Positions 48,710-61,844 of a stretch of 64,000 bases of DNA are shown here, piece after piece. Source of the DNA: Dicaeum eximium. Taxonomy: Eukaryota > Chordata > Aves > Passeriformes > Dicaeidae. The notes below the pieces were generated by a model, which saw only the letters and a list, made by a program, of their open reading frames with translations, was not told where the DNA came from and did not search any database. The stretch is from assembly GCA_013396995.1 (NCBI GenBank), contig VWZP01010946.1:1-64000 (forward strand). Reading direction: 5' to 3'. Position 1 is the first letter of the stretch, and each line of letters begins with the position of its first letter. The position numbers and the translations under genes are program-made.

Positions 48710-50475
48710 TGTACTGGCTCTCTATACCACGGATAGGTGAGTTCTCAGATGTCATCCCTTAATTCTCAGTGATCCTTCCTTTCCTAGTTTAAATCTCTAA
48801 TCAGCCTATCTACCTTCCTACATTGACAGTCCTGGTCACACAAATGTTTGGGGACCATTCACTCATCACAAAACAAGGGACATCCTGTGCACTCAAGAAT
48901 TTTTAACAAAGACATTAATTTTGATTCATATTGAACCAAACCAAAATAAAATATATATAGGTTTGGGGAAAAAAACGTTATCCATGTTGTCACTGTGGAT
49001 GATCTCTTCCATAAAAAACCACATTTTTATTTGGCACTACTTATTCAGGAAGGTCAAAACTTATAAATAAAATACATTGACGGTTTTACTCTAGAAATAA
49101 ACATTGACAGCTAATAAGGATCTGGCATCATGGGAAACAGAACTCGAGCAGCAATAATCAGATGAAATAGCAAGGAGGGAAAACAAGCCATAAGAGAAGA
49201 CAATGAACCCACTAAGTTAATAGTCACTATAATAATTAAACACATTGCAAGAGAGGGAAAGAGCTTGTTTAAACATAAAACAAGCACAGATGTTACAAAA
49301 CTGATAACATCAAGTGCATCTCCAGCAGCAGTAAGATTTATCTGTGCATCCCGACAAATTTCTCATCGTTTTCAGTCCAAATTGTTCTCTTGTGGCTCCA
49401 TTTCCATAACCATGAGCTTCTGAAGAGTTTGAGGCATTTTTCATTGAGAAAACCTGATTTCTCATGATGTGAGAAAGGATATAATTCAAAGAAATGCTGT
49501 GTCTATGGTTGGGCTTTCTGTGCTTTTCCACCACGACTTCAGAAATAGAGGGAACCTGCTTGCTGGCTGGTGGCAAAGGAAAAGAAAAGGACACAAGACA
49601 TCCAGAAAAAACTCCAAAATTTTTATTTCTATAACGGTTTCCTCATCCTCTGTCTTTAAATTGTCTTTCTATGGTCAGTGAACTCTCAAAGATTTGGGTT
49701 CTTCTTGGCTGGATGCCCAGCCATGCAACAAGCTCACTGAAGTTCTCTGCAGAAACTTCTTTGGGTCTTCAGCAAATGTTTTTATCTTTCAGTAAAACAA
49801 GCTCTGTTTTACTCTTCTCTCTTTTCCTCTGCCTGATTTCCCCCTTATTCTCTCTGATAATTTTCATTTTGGGAGTACAATGGCTGTGCATTTGGGATGC
49901 TTTCGTGTGTGTTGCTTTAATCAAACCTGGGGGTGCCAATGGAATTCTTGACTGTGGTTTATTTTTTCCTTATTGACTGTTCAGAAAAGTTGGCTGGATT
50001 GGGAGGGGATTTTTGCTTTCTCCTCACCAGGAAATCAAAATATTTGCTTGGACAAAATCTTTCTGCTGTAATGTGGGACCACTGCAGAAACTAATCTATG
50101 GGAACCCCAGGTCCTTGATAGAATGAGCCAGGAAAATAAATCCTTCACTTTTCATTCTTACATCCAAAGGAAGAAGAATAATAAGAAAAAACATTAGTTA
50201 AATATAAAGGTAGAAGAGCTAGAGTTGCCCTCAGTCAAGAGATTAATACTGTACAATGTCTCTCTTTATTAGATGCGGCATTAGATAAAACTCTGCATTT
50301 TTTTTCTTTTAACTTTTAATTATTACTCACTTTTTGTCCTAATTTGCTAAAAATTACAGCACACTGCAGGTAGAACCACATATGCAACTGATTTTACACA
50401 AACCAGCATTTTTTCTTCCTGCAGAACAAACACTTCAGAGGCAATAGCTTCTTCCCCTTCTTGTGCTGCTGAGCT
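48710..50475. other. Non-coding sequence, nothing recognised
   Basis: Unique sequence. Open frames at 49310-49594 (minus), 49469-49681 and 49671-49976 (plus) are 70-101 codons, overlap and carry no family signature. Confidence 0.5.
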
Positions 50476-50532
50476 GAGCTGCCTGCAAACCTTCATCAAA
50501 AATTCTCTGAGCTGCCTGCAAACCTCCATCAA
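50476..50532. repeat. 33-bp-spaced direct duplication
   Basis: GAGCTGCCTGCAAACC(T/C)TCATCA-type blocks of about 24 bases start at 50476 and 50509 and differ at one position (TTCATCAA against TCCATCAA). It is a partial tandem duplication with a 33-base period. Confidence 0.88.
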
Positions 50533-51090
50533 CTGTGATTGCTGTCAGTTATCAGAAGATAACACCCATCACATCCCAGACTTTGCAGCCTTCCATCACC
50601 TTCTACTTGTGTGGCCTTTAAAACCCACCACCCCTGGAGCACAGCTGAAGGCCCAGTTTAATTTATCCTTTTCAAAAAGAAGCCATTGGTTTGTTTCTCA
50701 CCGTGCACTTGCACCAGGCCATCTGGCTGTCCAATTGTACCCTGTGCTCATGAGCCTAAATGAAATGTTCCTGCTCGTGGGTAGCATGCTTTAAACAAGG
50801 AAAATACCAGGCTATCATTCACCAAACTGATGTTACATTAAAACTTCATGATGGCAAGCAAACTCACGCTGACAGGCACAGGCTGACAGCGTTTTGTCAT
50901 TCATCATAATTAGGGGCTTGTGATAAATCTGATGTTCTGCTCTTTGTGTGTATATCCCTTTTAAATGTACTTGCTTTCCCTTTAATATTTAGTTTCTTAG
51001 GATATCATTACTCATTGTGTTCAGACAAGGAAAATAGGGAGCATAAACAGCAGAACTTGTTTAACTCTTCCATGAAGTATCACACTGAGG
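50533..51090. other. Non-coding sequence, nothing recognised
   Basis: Unique sequence with short open frames (61-73 codons) only. Confidence 0.5.
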
Positions 51091-51111
51091 AAAGGAAGGA
51101 AGGAAGGAAGN
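51091..51111. repeat. (GGAA)n repeat ending in undetermined base
   Basis: AAAGGAAGGAAGGAAGGAAG is followed by a single N at 51111. The N probably marks a collapsed or unresolved part of this microsatellite in the assembly, so the true length is unknown. Confidence 0.9.
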
Positions 51112-53622
51112 AATTTTTAAAAGTTATATATATCCAATCCACAAAAGCTGAAGAAACTGGCTGGTGAGGGAGACACAAATCCCCAGTCTGTTGGGATCCA
51201 ATCTTCGTAGACTCTATTTTCATGCTGGATTAACTCCTGATGATGACTTCAAAAGGACAAGGTTTTCACCTCAAGTGTTCAAAGCAAAACTGAAAAGAAA
51301 AAAGCCCACACAAGACTCCCCAACCTGTTTTTGATGTGGAATGTGCGGTGCAGGATGACTGGGACTTGCTGAGCAGCTCTGATCCTCTAATCTACATTGT
51401 TCAAGAAAATGACTTTGAAATGCATTTTGTGGTGTAGAATTATTTTGTGGTGCAAATGATTATATAACCTGATGTAACCTTTTATATAATTTAACATGTA
51501 ACCATCAGGTTTTGTAAAAGGAAAATCTAGCCAAAATGTGTGGAATAATTTCTTGTTTACAGCATCACACAGATTTTCAAAGAGATGCCTGATGTGTACT
51601 CCATGTATTTTTAAAGTGTAGACAGCTTTAGAGATAACTTAGCTACATATGCTGTACCAATATATTATATTTTTATTCTTATACATCTAATTCTGAAGCT
51701 TTTTTGTATGCCAAGATTTTTGTGTTTTAATTTTCTTGTCACGTTTAAAGCAATATATCAAGCTGAGCTTCATATTTAAGCCCAGACATGGAACAGCTGC
51801 ATCTTTATGTTCTGACTAGGAAATACTAGGCTCTGCACCAAAAGCTGACTAAAATATATCCAAAATAGAGTGCTTGTTACAGGAGAGCAAACTACAACAA
51901 CAACAAAGAATCACATTTCCTATCTTTCAACAAAGTAGCGGCAGTATGATTCTTCTGATGGTTATTGTCATGTAATGTTATATCATCTTTGCTTGAAGGT
52001 GCCTTTGATTTTCATTTTTAGCACCTCTTTGGAAGATTATGAGACCTATAAATTAGGTATTGTACCAGGTTTGGGTAGGAAACCCAAACTCAACACTGAG
52101 CCAGGCACTTTTCAGGAGGATATAAGTGTAGATTCCAGCCAGAAATCAAATGGATACATAAGGATGGAAGGTGCTGATAATCCTGAAGATTGAATGAGGA
52201 ATTGTTTCAGAACACAATTCCTCTTTTTCTAATGACAAAGTTATTTCCACTTTGGAAAGTGCTTTTGATGAGGCTTCAGCATTTGAGGGCAATGTCTGTG
52301 TGTAAAGGGCAAACATTATGGAATAAAAGTTGGTTTAGAAAATTACAGACTGAATGAGGAAAAACTATTGAGTGGTTTTAAATGGGTCCAGAGAACAGTA
52401 AATAATAAGGAGTCAGAAAAACAAATATTTCTTAATTTAAATGCTAATATCACCTTTGCCTTCTAGAAATAAAGAAAATTAATAGGAACGACACAAATGT
52501 ACTTAGATCAAGCTCAACAGCTGGTAGCAGGATATTCACCACTTTGTAACCAAATGGGACATTGCACAGCTGTGTAACTTTGCAGCTTTTTGTGCTGCTC
52601 TAAACAACAGCTAAACAGCATCCCACAGCTGTACCTGTTACCAGTTTTCTCCACTCCATTACCCTAGGATAAAGCTGAAACCTCCAGGAGCATAGAGAGG
52701 GAGAGAACAGCGTTCCTATGATTGAGACTTCAGCTCAAAGGTGTGTGGTTTGGGATGAGCCAAACACACCAAACCCTGAGCCCAATTTCATGTTCTTTCT
52801 CACCCAATAGCTTCTGCTGTGGGTAGTCAGGTGCCTCCTCACTGGTGTGGATGCAAAGAAACATCCTTGTTCAGAACAGATGGGATAAAGTACATTGATC
52901 TGAGAAGGCACAAATCTTGATGACTTTTATGAAATCTCTCCCAGACCTTTGCCCCTGAGTTACTGCACTCAATTTAAGCACCCTGGCACAGTTGGAGCAA
53001 TGTGCCTTCCATCCTCCCTGGCTCTCACAGCAGCATGCAGACATGCTGCTAAAAATTGTCTTTCAAATGGTTTCTGTTCAGTTATGAGGAAGAGGAAGAG
53101 TTTGGGAGCTGGGGGTAGCTACAGGAGAGGGAAAAGCAAAACGTGGGAGCTGAGGGTTTGTGTATCACCATATTGCTGAAGAACTGAGCTGAGCTAAAAT
53201 ATTTGTCAATTATTATCAGTTTTTCATTTATTTAACACTAATTTTCTTTTCAAGACTATGTAAAGTTTGCCAGGCATATGCTCTGTAAATGAAGCAAGTA
53301 AACATGAAAATTAGGCTACATTAGCCTTTCTTCTGACCTGATATGGGAGATCTTGGTGTGTTTCATTACAAAGTATAATGCTATGTCACAAAACACTCTC
53401 TCTTTTGTCAGAAAGAGCTTCAACTGCAACCTAGAAGCACACACAAAGAACATTTGAATGTTCTCATACAGTACATTTGATTAAAAAGAAGTAGCAATTT
53501 ATCCAAGCAAACCTATCAACTCAAAGCATTTAAAGCTTATTAATAAAAGTGTACTGATGGGAAATTAAAACTATGGCCTGAATTTTTTTTTTATGGGTGA
53601 TCCTAAATTTACTTTACTGTTG
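51112..53622. other. Unique non-coding sequence
   Basis: No gene is recognised. An inverted repeat with 10-bp arms (GAGGAATTGT/ACAATTCCTC) lies at 52196-52223. Open frames are 60-76 codons. Confidence 0.5.
52196..52223. repeat. Inverted repeat, 10-bp arms
   Basis: GAGGAATTGT (52196-52205) pairs exactly with ACAATTCCTC (52214-52223) around an 8-base loop. Confidence 0.85.
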
Positions 53623-53664
53623 TTTACTGAATCTTATATCCAGTAAATATAAGGATTCAGTAAA
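53623..53664. repeat. Long inverted repeat, 17/18-bp arms
   Basis: Left arm 53623-53639 (TTTACTGAATCTTATAT) pairs with right arm 53647-53664 along its whole length with one bulged base (the right arm has an extra G), around a 7-base loop. This is the longest near-perfect hairpin I found in the window. The stem is short for a microRNA precursor; a MITE-like remnant or a chance/repair-born hairpin are the alternatives. Confidence 0.9.
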
Positions 53665-56600
53665 TGGTTAGAGGAGCCCTCAAAGTAACAGCATCACATT
53701 TCTAGCACATCAGAAATTGAGTCCCAAATTCCTGCTGTCTTCTGTGATGCCTTGGTGTAGAGCATGCATGAGAAAGAGCTCATTATGTCCCACATGATCA
53801 CAGACACCCAGCAGGGATAACAGTCTAAATCATTTGTTCTCCTTAAAATAATTTATTCATAGGTAGGAATATGAAAATGTGCCCTTTATGGAGTTTATCT
53901 GTGTCTATAGCAAACACAACTTGAATCAATTCTTCATCTCCAGGTCTGACAAAGTTTGACTAAGGCATTAGGGATTTTTTATTAACCTCCATTAATTCAG
54001 CAGTCCTACCACTTTAATAACAAATAAAAATGGATGGCTAAGAAGTTTCATCTCATTAAAAGGTGTGAGTGAGTACAATTAAACATGCCTTACATATCTC
54101 AAGATGTATTACACATTCTAATAAAATTCCAGGATTATAAAGAAGTGAAGTTTATTAGGCTGTTGATTAGTGATCACATATAGCACATAATTTCTGTGGC
54201 AGGAGGAACACACAATGATTGATCTTAATTTCTCTTGCAGTTCTGATTTTATTTTTGGCATTTCTGTAGAATCCTCAGATATCCCACAGCAATTTAATTT
54301 TAATTAGATGAGCAAATAAGATTATGAAAGTAATTTTTTTTCATAGCATTCAATGAATTGCCTACATATTACATTCTACTATTTGAAAAAGTATTAGAAT
54401 CTATATGGGTTACAAATCTCTGCAAAACCCTTGTATTTCTGCTCATTTCTATGCAGAAAACTCTAATTTTCCATTCATCTAACTTATTTTAAGTGAGTGT
54501 CTCAACTATTTAGTGTCACTCCCTACCTACTTTCTTTTAAATGAAAAGTTCTAGTCCAAAATTTTAGCAGCCTGAAGTTCAGGACCAATCCATATTTAGC
54601 ACATGAGAAATAAATTAAAGCAATCAGACCGTATAACCTTTTGAAAGTGAGAAATAATGCATAAAAGATCTGTGGAGAAAATACCAGACCACAGTATTTA
54701 ACATAAACCAATGAATTAGGAAGAGAGAGAGAAAAAAAAAAAAGAATATATATCAGATGGTGTAAAGAAAATGGGTCCAGTGTGCTGCTAGTATAACAAT
54801 GAAGAAAGCAGCACACAATGTTACACCACTGAAAAGCTAACTCAAGATAAGCCTGCTTTATGTGTCACTTAGAATGAATAGGCTGGATGAATTAACATGC
54901 AGTCCAGATTTTAAAATTACCTCTAAAATAAAATGAATAATGCTTTTGCTGCACAAACCAAACTCCTTTATCTGCACAATAAAACTGGGGTACTGAGTCA
55001 GTTAAAAAATAAAGCTCTTTAGCACTGATAAAAATTCAATGAAGAAAAATCATCTCTTGTGATGAAATATGGAAAATAAATTACGTTAGTTGCTTCTGCT
55101 ACTTGCTAGAATGACATTTACAAAAGCATAACTTGATTTTGGGAGGAGATTTGCTACATTTCAAAACCTCATGTAAGCTCATCAGGCATGAAGACTCACA
55201 AATGTTAGGTGTTAAATATAAAGCTCAACCCCTTCCTCTGCATCAGTTTCCTTCAGGCACCTAATTTAATTTTGTTTCTTAACTTGCACGTGTTTATGCA
55301 GAATTTGAATGTAATAATCAGCTTTGACTGGTCAAAATGGTCTACTGACATACTCATCCTCTCCAAGACAGAAGGAACAAAAAAACTCCAGTGCTTTTAC
55401 AATAGCATCCAATTTACTCTGGTTCTCACAGAGAATCTGAATTTATCAGCCCTTATTTTAAAACAAAATATAAAAACATTTCCACATTTAAGATAATTGA
55501 GTTTTTTTTTTTTCCCTGGTGGCTTTTTTAATGACCTTTTCTTTTTGACAGTGGAAAACGGAATGAAAATACCTCTAACCCAAAGAAGTTAAGACTGCAT
55601 TTTCTTTTAAAAAGGCATAATATTTTCCCTCTAGATCTCTCCTAAAAAAAAAAGTCTCTCATTTAAGAAACTGTAATCAAGACTAGTAATAAAAATCATA
55701 CATCACATAAATATTAGCAATTTTTCCCCTAAACATGCAAAATAAAAGGCAGTCTCTGTAATAATCTAGTAATTTCTTTCATTGACAAGAATACAGAACT
55801 AGATCTATGAGGTTATTTCAGAATTCTTGAGGCATAGAGATCCTAGAGAGACCAGAGAGCTGAGAATAATGGTCCAGCAGAAGATACTACAGGTAATGGA
55901 AGGTATGGCCCATTTCACAGCTGGCATTTCTGTCTCACTGGAAAAGTGAGAACGGCCTAAATATGTGTTTATATTTATAATTATTATTCCACCAAAAGGC
56001 TTCATGGGACTTTGATTGCTATTAACTCATTGGACTTTACATGCTTTCTTTCTTTTCAAAGGACTGCTATTACAAATTGAGATTGTGTGTATAATTTTCT
56101 CTTATTTTGTGGTGACTCGATAGACTAAAAACGAATTCTCCACCATTACATTTTAAACCTTCAGTTTAATCTCATTGCTACACCAATCAATTTTTAATTA
56201 CATGCTTTCATCCTTTCAAGAAATACAGTTTTTAAGAAGTTCATTAGATATTTTTTTTTGTTATTATGTGACAAATAACTCAAATACATTGATTACTCAA
56301 TCAGCTCCACTTCAAATGTATTATGATAAAATCTTTGTTTTCTGATTTTTCTTCATACTGTGAACAGTTTGAAACTAAATAATGGGACAAAAAAAGTGTT
56401 TTATTCTGGTTTTGATGGAAGAAGTGACAGGCCTGATCCATTGCATTTGACAGTTTATATCCCCATAGCCTGAGCTGAAATTCCACTTAGGATTGAACAG
56501 ATTTATCTGGATTCCCCAGACTCGTTGTCACCTCGGTGATACTGGTCTGTGACAATAAGTTGAGTTTCTCTTTCGAAACAGAGAGTGAACCTGGCTGATG

Positions 56601-57247
56601 CCCATCCCTCCCTTGCTGCTGGGGGAAAAGCTTGTGATTTTACAGCACAAACCTCCCTCCACCAGCAAATGGAGTGGGAGCACATCGAGGAGCACAAGGG
56701 CCATTTCCTCGAGGCTCTTGTTGCCCTTTCAAGGTTCCAGAGGTCCAAGGCAGCAGAGGGCAGCCCAAAGGGGTCAGCCCAAGCCAGCAGGGTCAGCCCA
56801 AACAGAACCACATTTCTCTACCAAGCCCTTACAGTCTTGCAGAACTCCAGACCATAATTTAGAGGCTCTTTTGTGCTGTTGCTGAAGACAAGCAGGCAGC
56901 AGGCTGACTAGAAGCACCTGAGATTGGGTACAGTTACTCTTTTTAAGACTCAGTGCAAAGTGCTTAAACACACATCTAAATCCTATTAAAATCAAGTGTT
57001 TACTTCAGTTAAACAGGACAGGAGCAAAACAATTTGTTCTGATGAAAAATAAGGGCATGCTTTGTACCAGCAGGACACACTGTGATGGGCATCTCCTCCC
57101 CCCTGCTTGTGACAGACCTGAGCCAGGAGATTCACATCCAGCCCTAGAGCAAAACAGAATTATGATGTTCTTTCCTGCAGGTTAACATCAGCCTCTTAGC
57201 ATTTGAGAAGCACAGCAGGATGCCTAAGGCAGCTCAGCAATTTGAGG
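53665..57247. other. Non-coding sequence with one G+C-richer patch
   Basis: Unique A+T-rich DNA to about 56580, with a T12 run at 55502-55513. 56585-56890 is richer in G+C, contains spaced GTCAGCCCAA repeats near 56772-56801, and opens several overlapping frames on both strands (62-102 codons). That is a composition effect; no protein is recognised. Confidence 0.5.
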
Positions 57248-57432
57248 GTCAGCCCTTGTGAGGCTGCTCCTGGAGCTCTGTGACCAGTTCTGGGCTACTC
57301 ACTCCAGGAGAGACGTGGAGCTGCTGGAGCAGAACCAGCAAAGGGCTGTGAAGATGAGGAAGGGACTGGAGCATCTCTCTTATGAGGAAAGGCTGAGGGA
57401 GCTGGGGCTGAGCAGGCTCAGGCAAAGGTGAT
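57248..57432 (+). mobile_element. CR1 LINE fragment lacking its 3' end
   Basis: The order 'ggagctctgtgaccagttct', 'gggctactcactccag', 'agctgctggagcagaaccag', 'aagggactggagcatctctc', 'ttatgaggaaaggctgaggg' and 'agctggggctgagcaggctc' follows the CR1 region near the end of ORF2 and the start of the 3' UTR. The copy stops at about 57432 without the terminal ATTCTRTG repeat, so both ends are missing. It is the best preserved CR1 stretch here by eye. No intact protein is encoded. Confidence 0.85.
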
Positions 57433-58661
57433 TGAGAGAGACTCCAAGATTTTAACAAACTGAACTTGAAAAGGGCACTAGTAGAGTAAGAAAAAACTCA
57501 AGAAAGAAAAAAAATTATTGCAGATTATTTTTTTAATAATTGTTGAAATCCTGGTTGGCTTTGGTGGTTTTCTTTTCCTAAACTGATGCTATGTTAATAT
57601 GAATTTTCTTTTTACTCACTCAACACTTAATGACCAACTTATGTACTTTGGCAATTGTTTATTAATTTCTTTCAGTTCAGGGCACCTCAGAGTGCTTGAG
57701 TAAAACAAAATATAGGCTTGCATGCTATAGAATACATTTTGGTAAATAGCTGCTCAGACTTGTGCTCTCTTAGTCAAAACATTCTAATCAAAATAGATCA
57801 CTGGACAGGGCCTTTATGTAACAGTCTTCATGGTATATTAGTTTCTCCTACTCTTTAATTTTATTTTTTAATCACCAATCTCTGCTTTTCATCTTCTCTT
57901 TAGTAAAAATATTATGCTGCTGTTGTGCACTGCTTAATTTTTATACTTCCCTACAACCTAAATATTTCATAACAACGTTAAATTCCCCCTATGTTCCATT
58001 GATTGGTTATTCTCACGAGCTCCCTGTATAAAACCAGAATCAATATCTCTTTCTGACAGTCCTTCTAACACATCCATAAATAAAGGGTTATGTCTTCCTC
58101 TGACACACATGTGCTTACTTGATTTACAGCAGCTTAAGTGTCTGGGAAAAATCATACACTATTACCTAGGCAAGGACAGGATTATTGTTCAGAGTTTCTA
58201 CGGGAGAAAATGGGGGTGGAAATTCTGTCTGTCAGGTCTGCCTGCAGCAGGAGAGCTGCAGGATGAATTCAGTGCAGTTGCAGTGATCTGGCAGCCTTCA
58301 CAAGGCATCCAGGCTAATACATGGGATTAAAATAAAGAAAAACAGTGTTTTGAGCCACATAATCAGAGCTTCACACCCAGGCCTCTTCTGCATTATTGTT
58401 GAAAACATTAACCCAGGGCAAAGGAGGACAGGCTGTGTAGATTCTTCAAATTCTGCTGTTACCCAAATATTCTGTCTTGTTCACTCTTTTCCCACCCCAT
58501 AAAGCCACACACAGTGCTTGTGCACACTCTGCATCATGGGGTAATAAACCAGGAGCAGCTCCAAATGACAAAATCACCTCTCTTTCCAGTTCAGTGAGCT
58601 GCATCATGCAATAGGCACAATAATTTGCATGGTGATTGTAACCAAGAAATTAAAATAAATA
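57433..58661. other. Non-coding sequence, nothing recognised
   Basis: Unique sequence with open frames of 62-73 codons only. Confidence 0.5.
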
Positions 58662-58748
58662 TTTCATACATATATAATACATATATTCTTAAATTAAAGG
58701 GAAATGTTTCATGCATATATAATGTGTATATATACATATATATATCCC
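58662..58748. repeat. TA-rich tract with internal duplication
   Basis: TTTCATACATATATAATAC at 58662 recurs as TTTCATGCATATATAATGT at 58707, 45 bases on, and the segment ends in (TA)n to 58745. An 11-bp unit TCTCAATGTAA is doubled shortly after (58798-58819). Confidence 0.8.
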
Positions 58749-60735
58749 TGTAGAGGTGGAAGAGATGGCACCAGAAAGAAAACAAACCAAAAACATGTCT
58801 CAATGTAATCTCAATGTAATAATGACCAACTGCTTTTCAAGCAGCAGTTTGAAGCAGTAATTAGAATATGAAAGCTGGGAAGTATTTACTACAACATATA
58901 AACACATTTACAAACATATTTATAAACATAAAAATCCTTCTTAAGTAACTCCTTTACCAGATTCCCTTTGTTGTCAGGTTCTTGAGTTAAACTGTGTAGC
59001 ACTGGAGAATGAGCATTAGGCAAATGCCATCCACGAACATGACTGAAAACTTACTGCCACAGAAGAGTTGAAAAGAAAAATTACTGTGTTACCTGCTCAG
59101 TTTGTGCCAGTTCTGGATTTCAGGCAGCATCTTGAAGCTTAAGAACAAATAAAATCAGAAATTACACGGATTTTTTAAATATTTCTTTCTCTCTGTTTTC
59201 TGTGCTCATTCACCAAACCAACCATCTCACACACTCATTTCTGGAGCTAAGACTTCTATAAAAAAGCAGCAGTGGGTCACACAGAACACACTTTGCTTGT
59301 TGGTGTGATGATATCATTATTGCTGCCTCAGTGACACTCCTGTAACACCATTGCTGTCTAGAGATGATCTCACTGGTCATCAATTTATTTAAAGTTGGAG
59401 CATTTTAAAATACTTTAAATATTGCTGTTCACTGGCATACGTTTTATTCAAGTGTGGTTAACCGTAAAATCCCAAAATAACTTCCTCAGGAAATAATTTC
59501 AGCAATATTTTAAATTTTAAGTAAGAACTTTCTTTCAAGTAATGGTACAGGATGTTCCCATTTCAGAAAATTGTGTTTTTGTGTCTGCATCATGTTTTTT
59601 TATTTTCATAAATGTCTGACTCTGAGAACACCAGAAAGCATTTTATTATCAGTGTAAATGGAGATGATTCATATAATAACAGTTAAAGAAAATGACCCTG
59701 AAATTCAAAGCAAAATGACATGGTGATCCAAAATATATTTTTTCATTATATTTTTTCACTGGATCATGTTAAATTCTCACTAGTTAAAATGAATAAAAAT
59801 GTCATTCATATAAATAAAAATAAAAATTAGTCGATGTTTTTCAAACATGAAGAAATATTAAGAAAAGGAGCTGCAAATCAACAGGTTTCATCTTAATTTA
59901 TGGTGAAATATCATACAAAAGGAATAAAATGCAGCTCTTTTATAAAGACTATATGAATCTAGTAGATTAGGCTACCTGAAGAGCAGTTTTTTAAAAAAAT
60001 TCTTAGCTAATGGTTCTATACTAAAAAAATGCAACAGACTCCCTTAATGGAATCAAGAATGAATTGAAGCACAGCTGGATGTTAAAAACACTTCTCTGTC
60101 TGTTTGACATAATAAATAGTACAAATAAAAATGTTTGACTGCTAATAAAACAATCTAAACCTCATATATTGTGTTTAAAAGTAATTTGGAAGTTCTAGTA
60201 AAAACACTCTTACAGAAGCTGGTTATAGATCAAAATTAAAAGGGCTCTGTGTCATGGGAATTTTGCTGATCTCTGCTGATAAAAATATTATTTAAAATTA
60301 TAGTAAATGATTATTAAAGTAGTAAAAGCTAGGGGGGAGGACACTCTTTTGATACCACATTAATCATGAGTTTGGTGCCGTATGAGACACAAAGGATTAG
60401 TACAGAAGCATTCAGCAATTTTGGCCCCAAAACCAGGTCTCCAAGCTGGCAAACACATCTCAAGCTGCAGCTCTGCTTAAAAGTGACTTTCTATTCCCTA
60501 CATCAACGCCCCTGCATGCAAGCTGCACATGAGCACAGGTAATTTACAAAAGACAAACTGCTTTTTTCCTTTCTTTTCTTTCCTCTAAATCTTGTTGAAG
60601 CTGGTGAGTGCAGATGCTGATGCTGAAACTTTGGCAATCTCCTGACACCAAGTTAAACCGTAAATAAGAACAAAGAAATGTAAATGGGCATGTTATTTTC
60701 ACTCCATTTATTATAACATTTTAGAAGTGTTACAG
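58749..60735. other. Non-coding sequence, nothing recognised
   Basis: A+T-rich unique DNA with very few open frames above 60 codons. Confidence 0.5.
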
Positions 60736-60781
60736 GGGGTTCGGTTGTTGTGTTGGGGTTTTTTTTGTTGGGTTTTTTTTG
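60736..60781. repeat. G/T low-complexity tract
   Basis: Runs of TTGGGGTTTTTTTT and TTGGGTTTTTTTT. It is of the same type as the 4034 and 28801 tracts. Confidence 0.9.
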
Positions 60782-61844
60782 CCTGCTTTGAAGTTTCAGG
60801 TTTTGTTCTGAAGGTGGTTCCCACACAGGGATTGTCCTCGCCGCTCCCCTTCCCTCCAGACCCACCCACCCCTGCTGTGTCAGCAGCACTTGAGCTGAAC
60901 ACTTCTAAAGCTTCCTGTAATTAACTTCACCTTGTTGCATTACAGGCAAACATGTTCAGACTTATTTTGGATACATTTGGGAAATAATAGCTTTTCAGAG
61001 AGAAGCAACTTGGGCTGCTGAAATAAACTGTGGTGGGGACTGTGCCTTGTTCTGATTTTACATGTGGCAATTTCCCCTGGTGCCTCAGTACTTCCGTCAG
61101 AAAATAAGGAACATTAATTTCTGTTGTTTTGCATCAGAACTAACATCAGTTTACAATAATGTTTGTGTCTGTAGTGTATTGTTTGTGTGTGCACCTAGGA
61201 TGGGATTCAGCTGACAAAAGCCGAGTATGTGGTTCCATTTCAGACACGATTTGGGCACCCTGCCTGGACTCCACTGCCTTTTCACAAGGCTCCTGGGCCC
61301 TCCTCAGCTCATCTGTCGTGTTTCCAATCCCCATAAAAACATTTCCGACATCCTAGGGCAACTTAAAGTTGCACAAGGCACAAAGGGCTCTGGCAGCAGA
61401 TTCCAGCCCACTCAGAATTATGTAAATGACGACAGAGTAATTTTCTGGCACATTTTTATGCATAAGAAAAATCCTAGCCCAAGATCCTTCAAGGGACAGA
61501 GCGTCTCATTTCATGCCATGACACAACAACTAATAGAGCAAGGCAAAACTGGATGTACAATTATCTGGGTAGTTTTCAACCCTAACAAGGTGTTAACACA
61601 GTTCATTGCTGGGAAATAAGAGGTTGATTTTCTTTTGCCAGCTGGGACACAGAGCTCAGCAGTCTTTTGTTTCATTGGAAGAATTTCAGCCTCAACAAAG
61701 AAACAGCAAAACCCCCACAATGAAACACAGAACCATCCAGCCTGACAACCCAGTCATCCTGCGGCTTGTGCCAGGCTGACACGCTGGTGGGGCCAGCACT
61801 GGGCTGCCACAGGAGCCACCTGCCAGCCTGGGAAGTGGCACTTT
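60782..61844. other. Non-coding sequence, nothing recognised
   Basis: Unique sequence. A 130-codon plus-strand frame at 61227-61619 begins MWFHFRHDLGTLPGL and overlaps two shorter frames; it has no recognisable domain and no clear splice context. 61750-61844 becomes G+C-richer toward the CR1 copy. Confidence 0.45.

Noticed and set aside
56503..56885. Cluster of overlapping frames on both strands
   Set aside because: G+C-rich patch with short tandem words; several frames open at once argues against coding.
61227..61619. 130-codon plus-strand frame
   Set aside because: No splice signals or domain; other frames overlap it.
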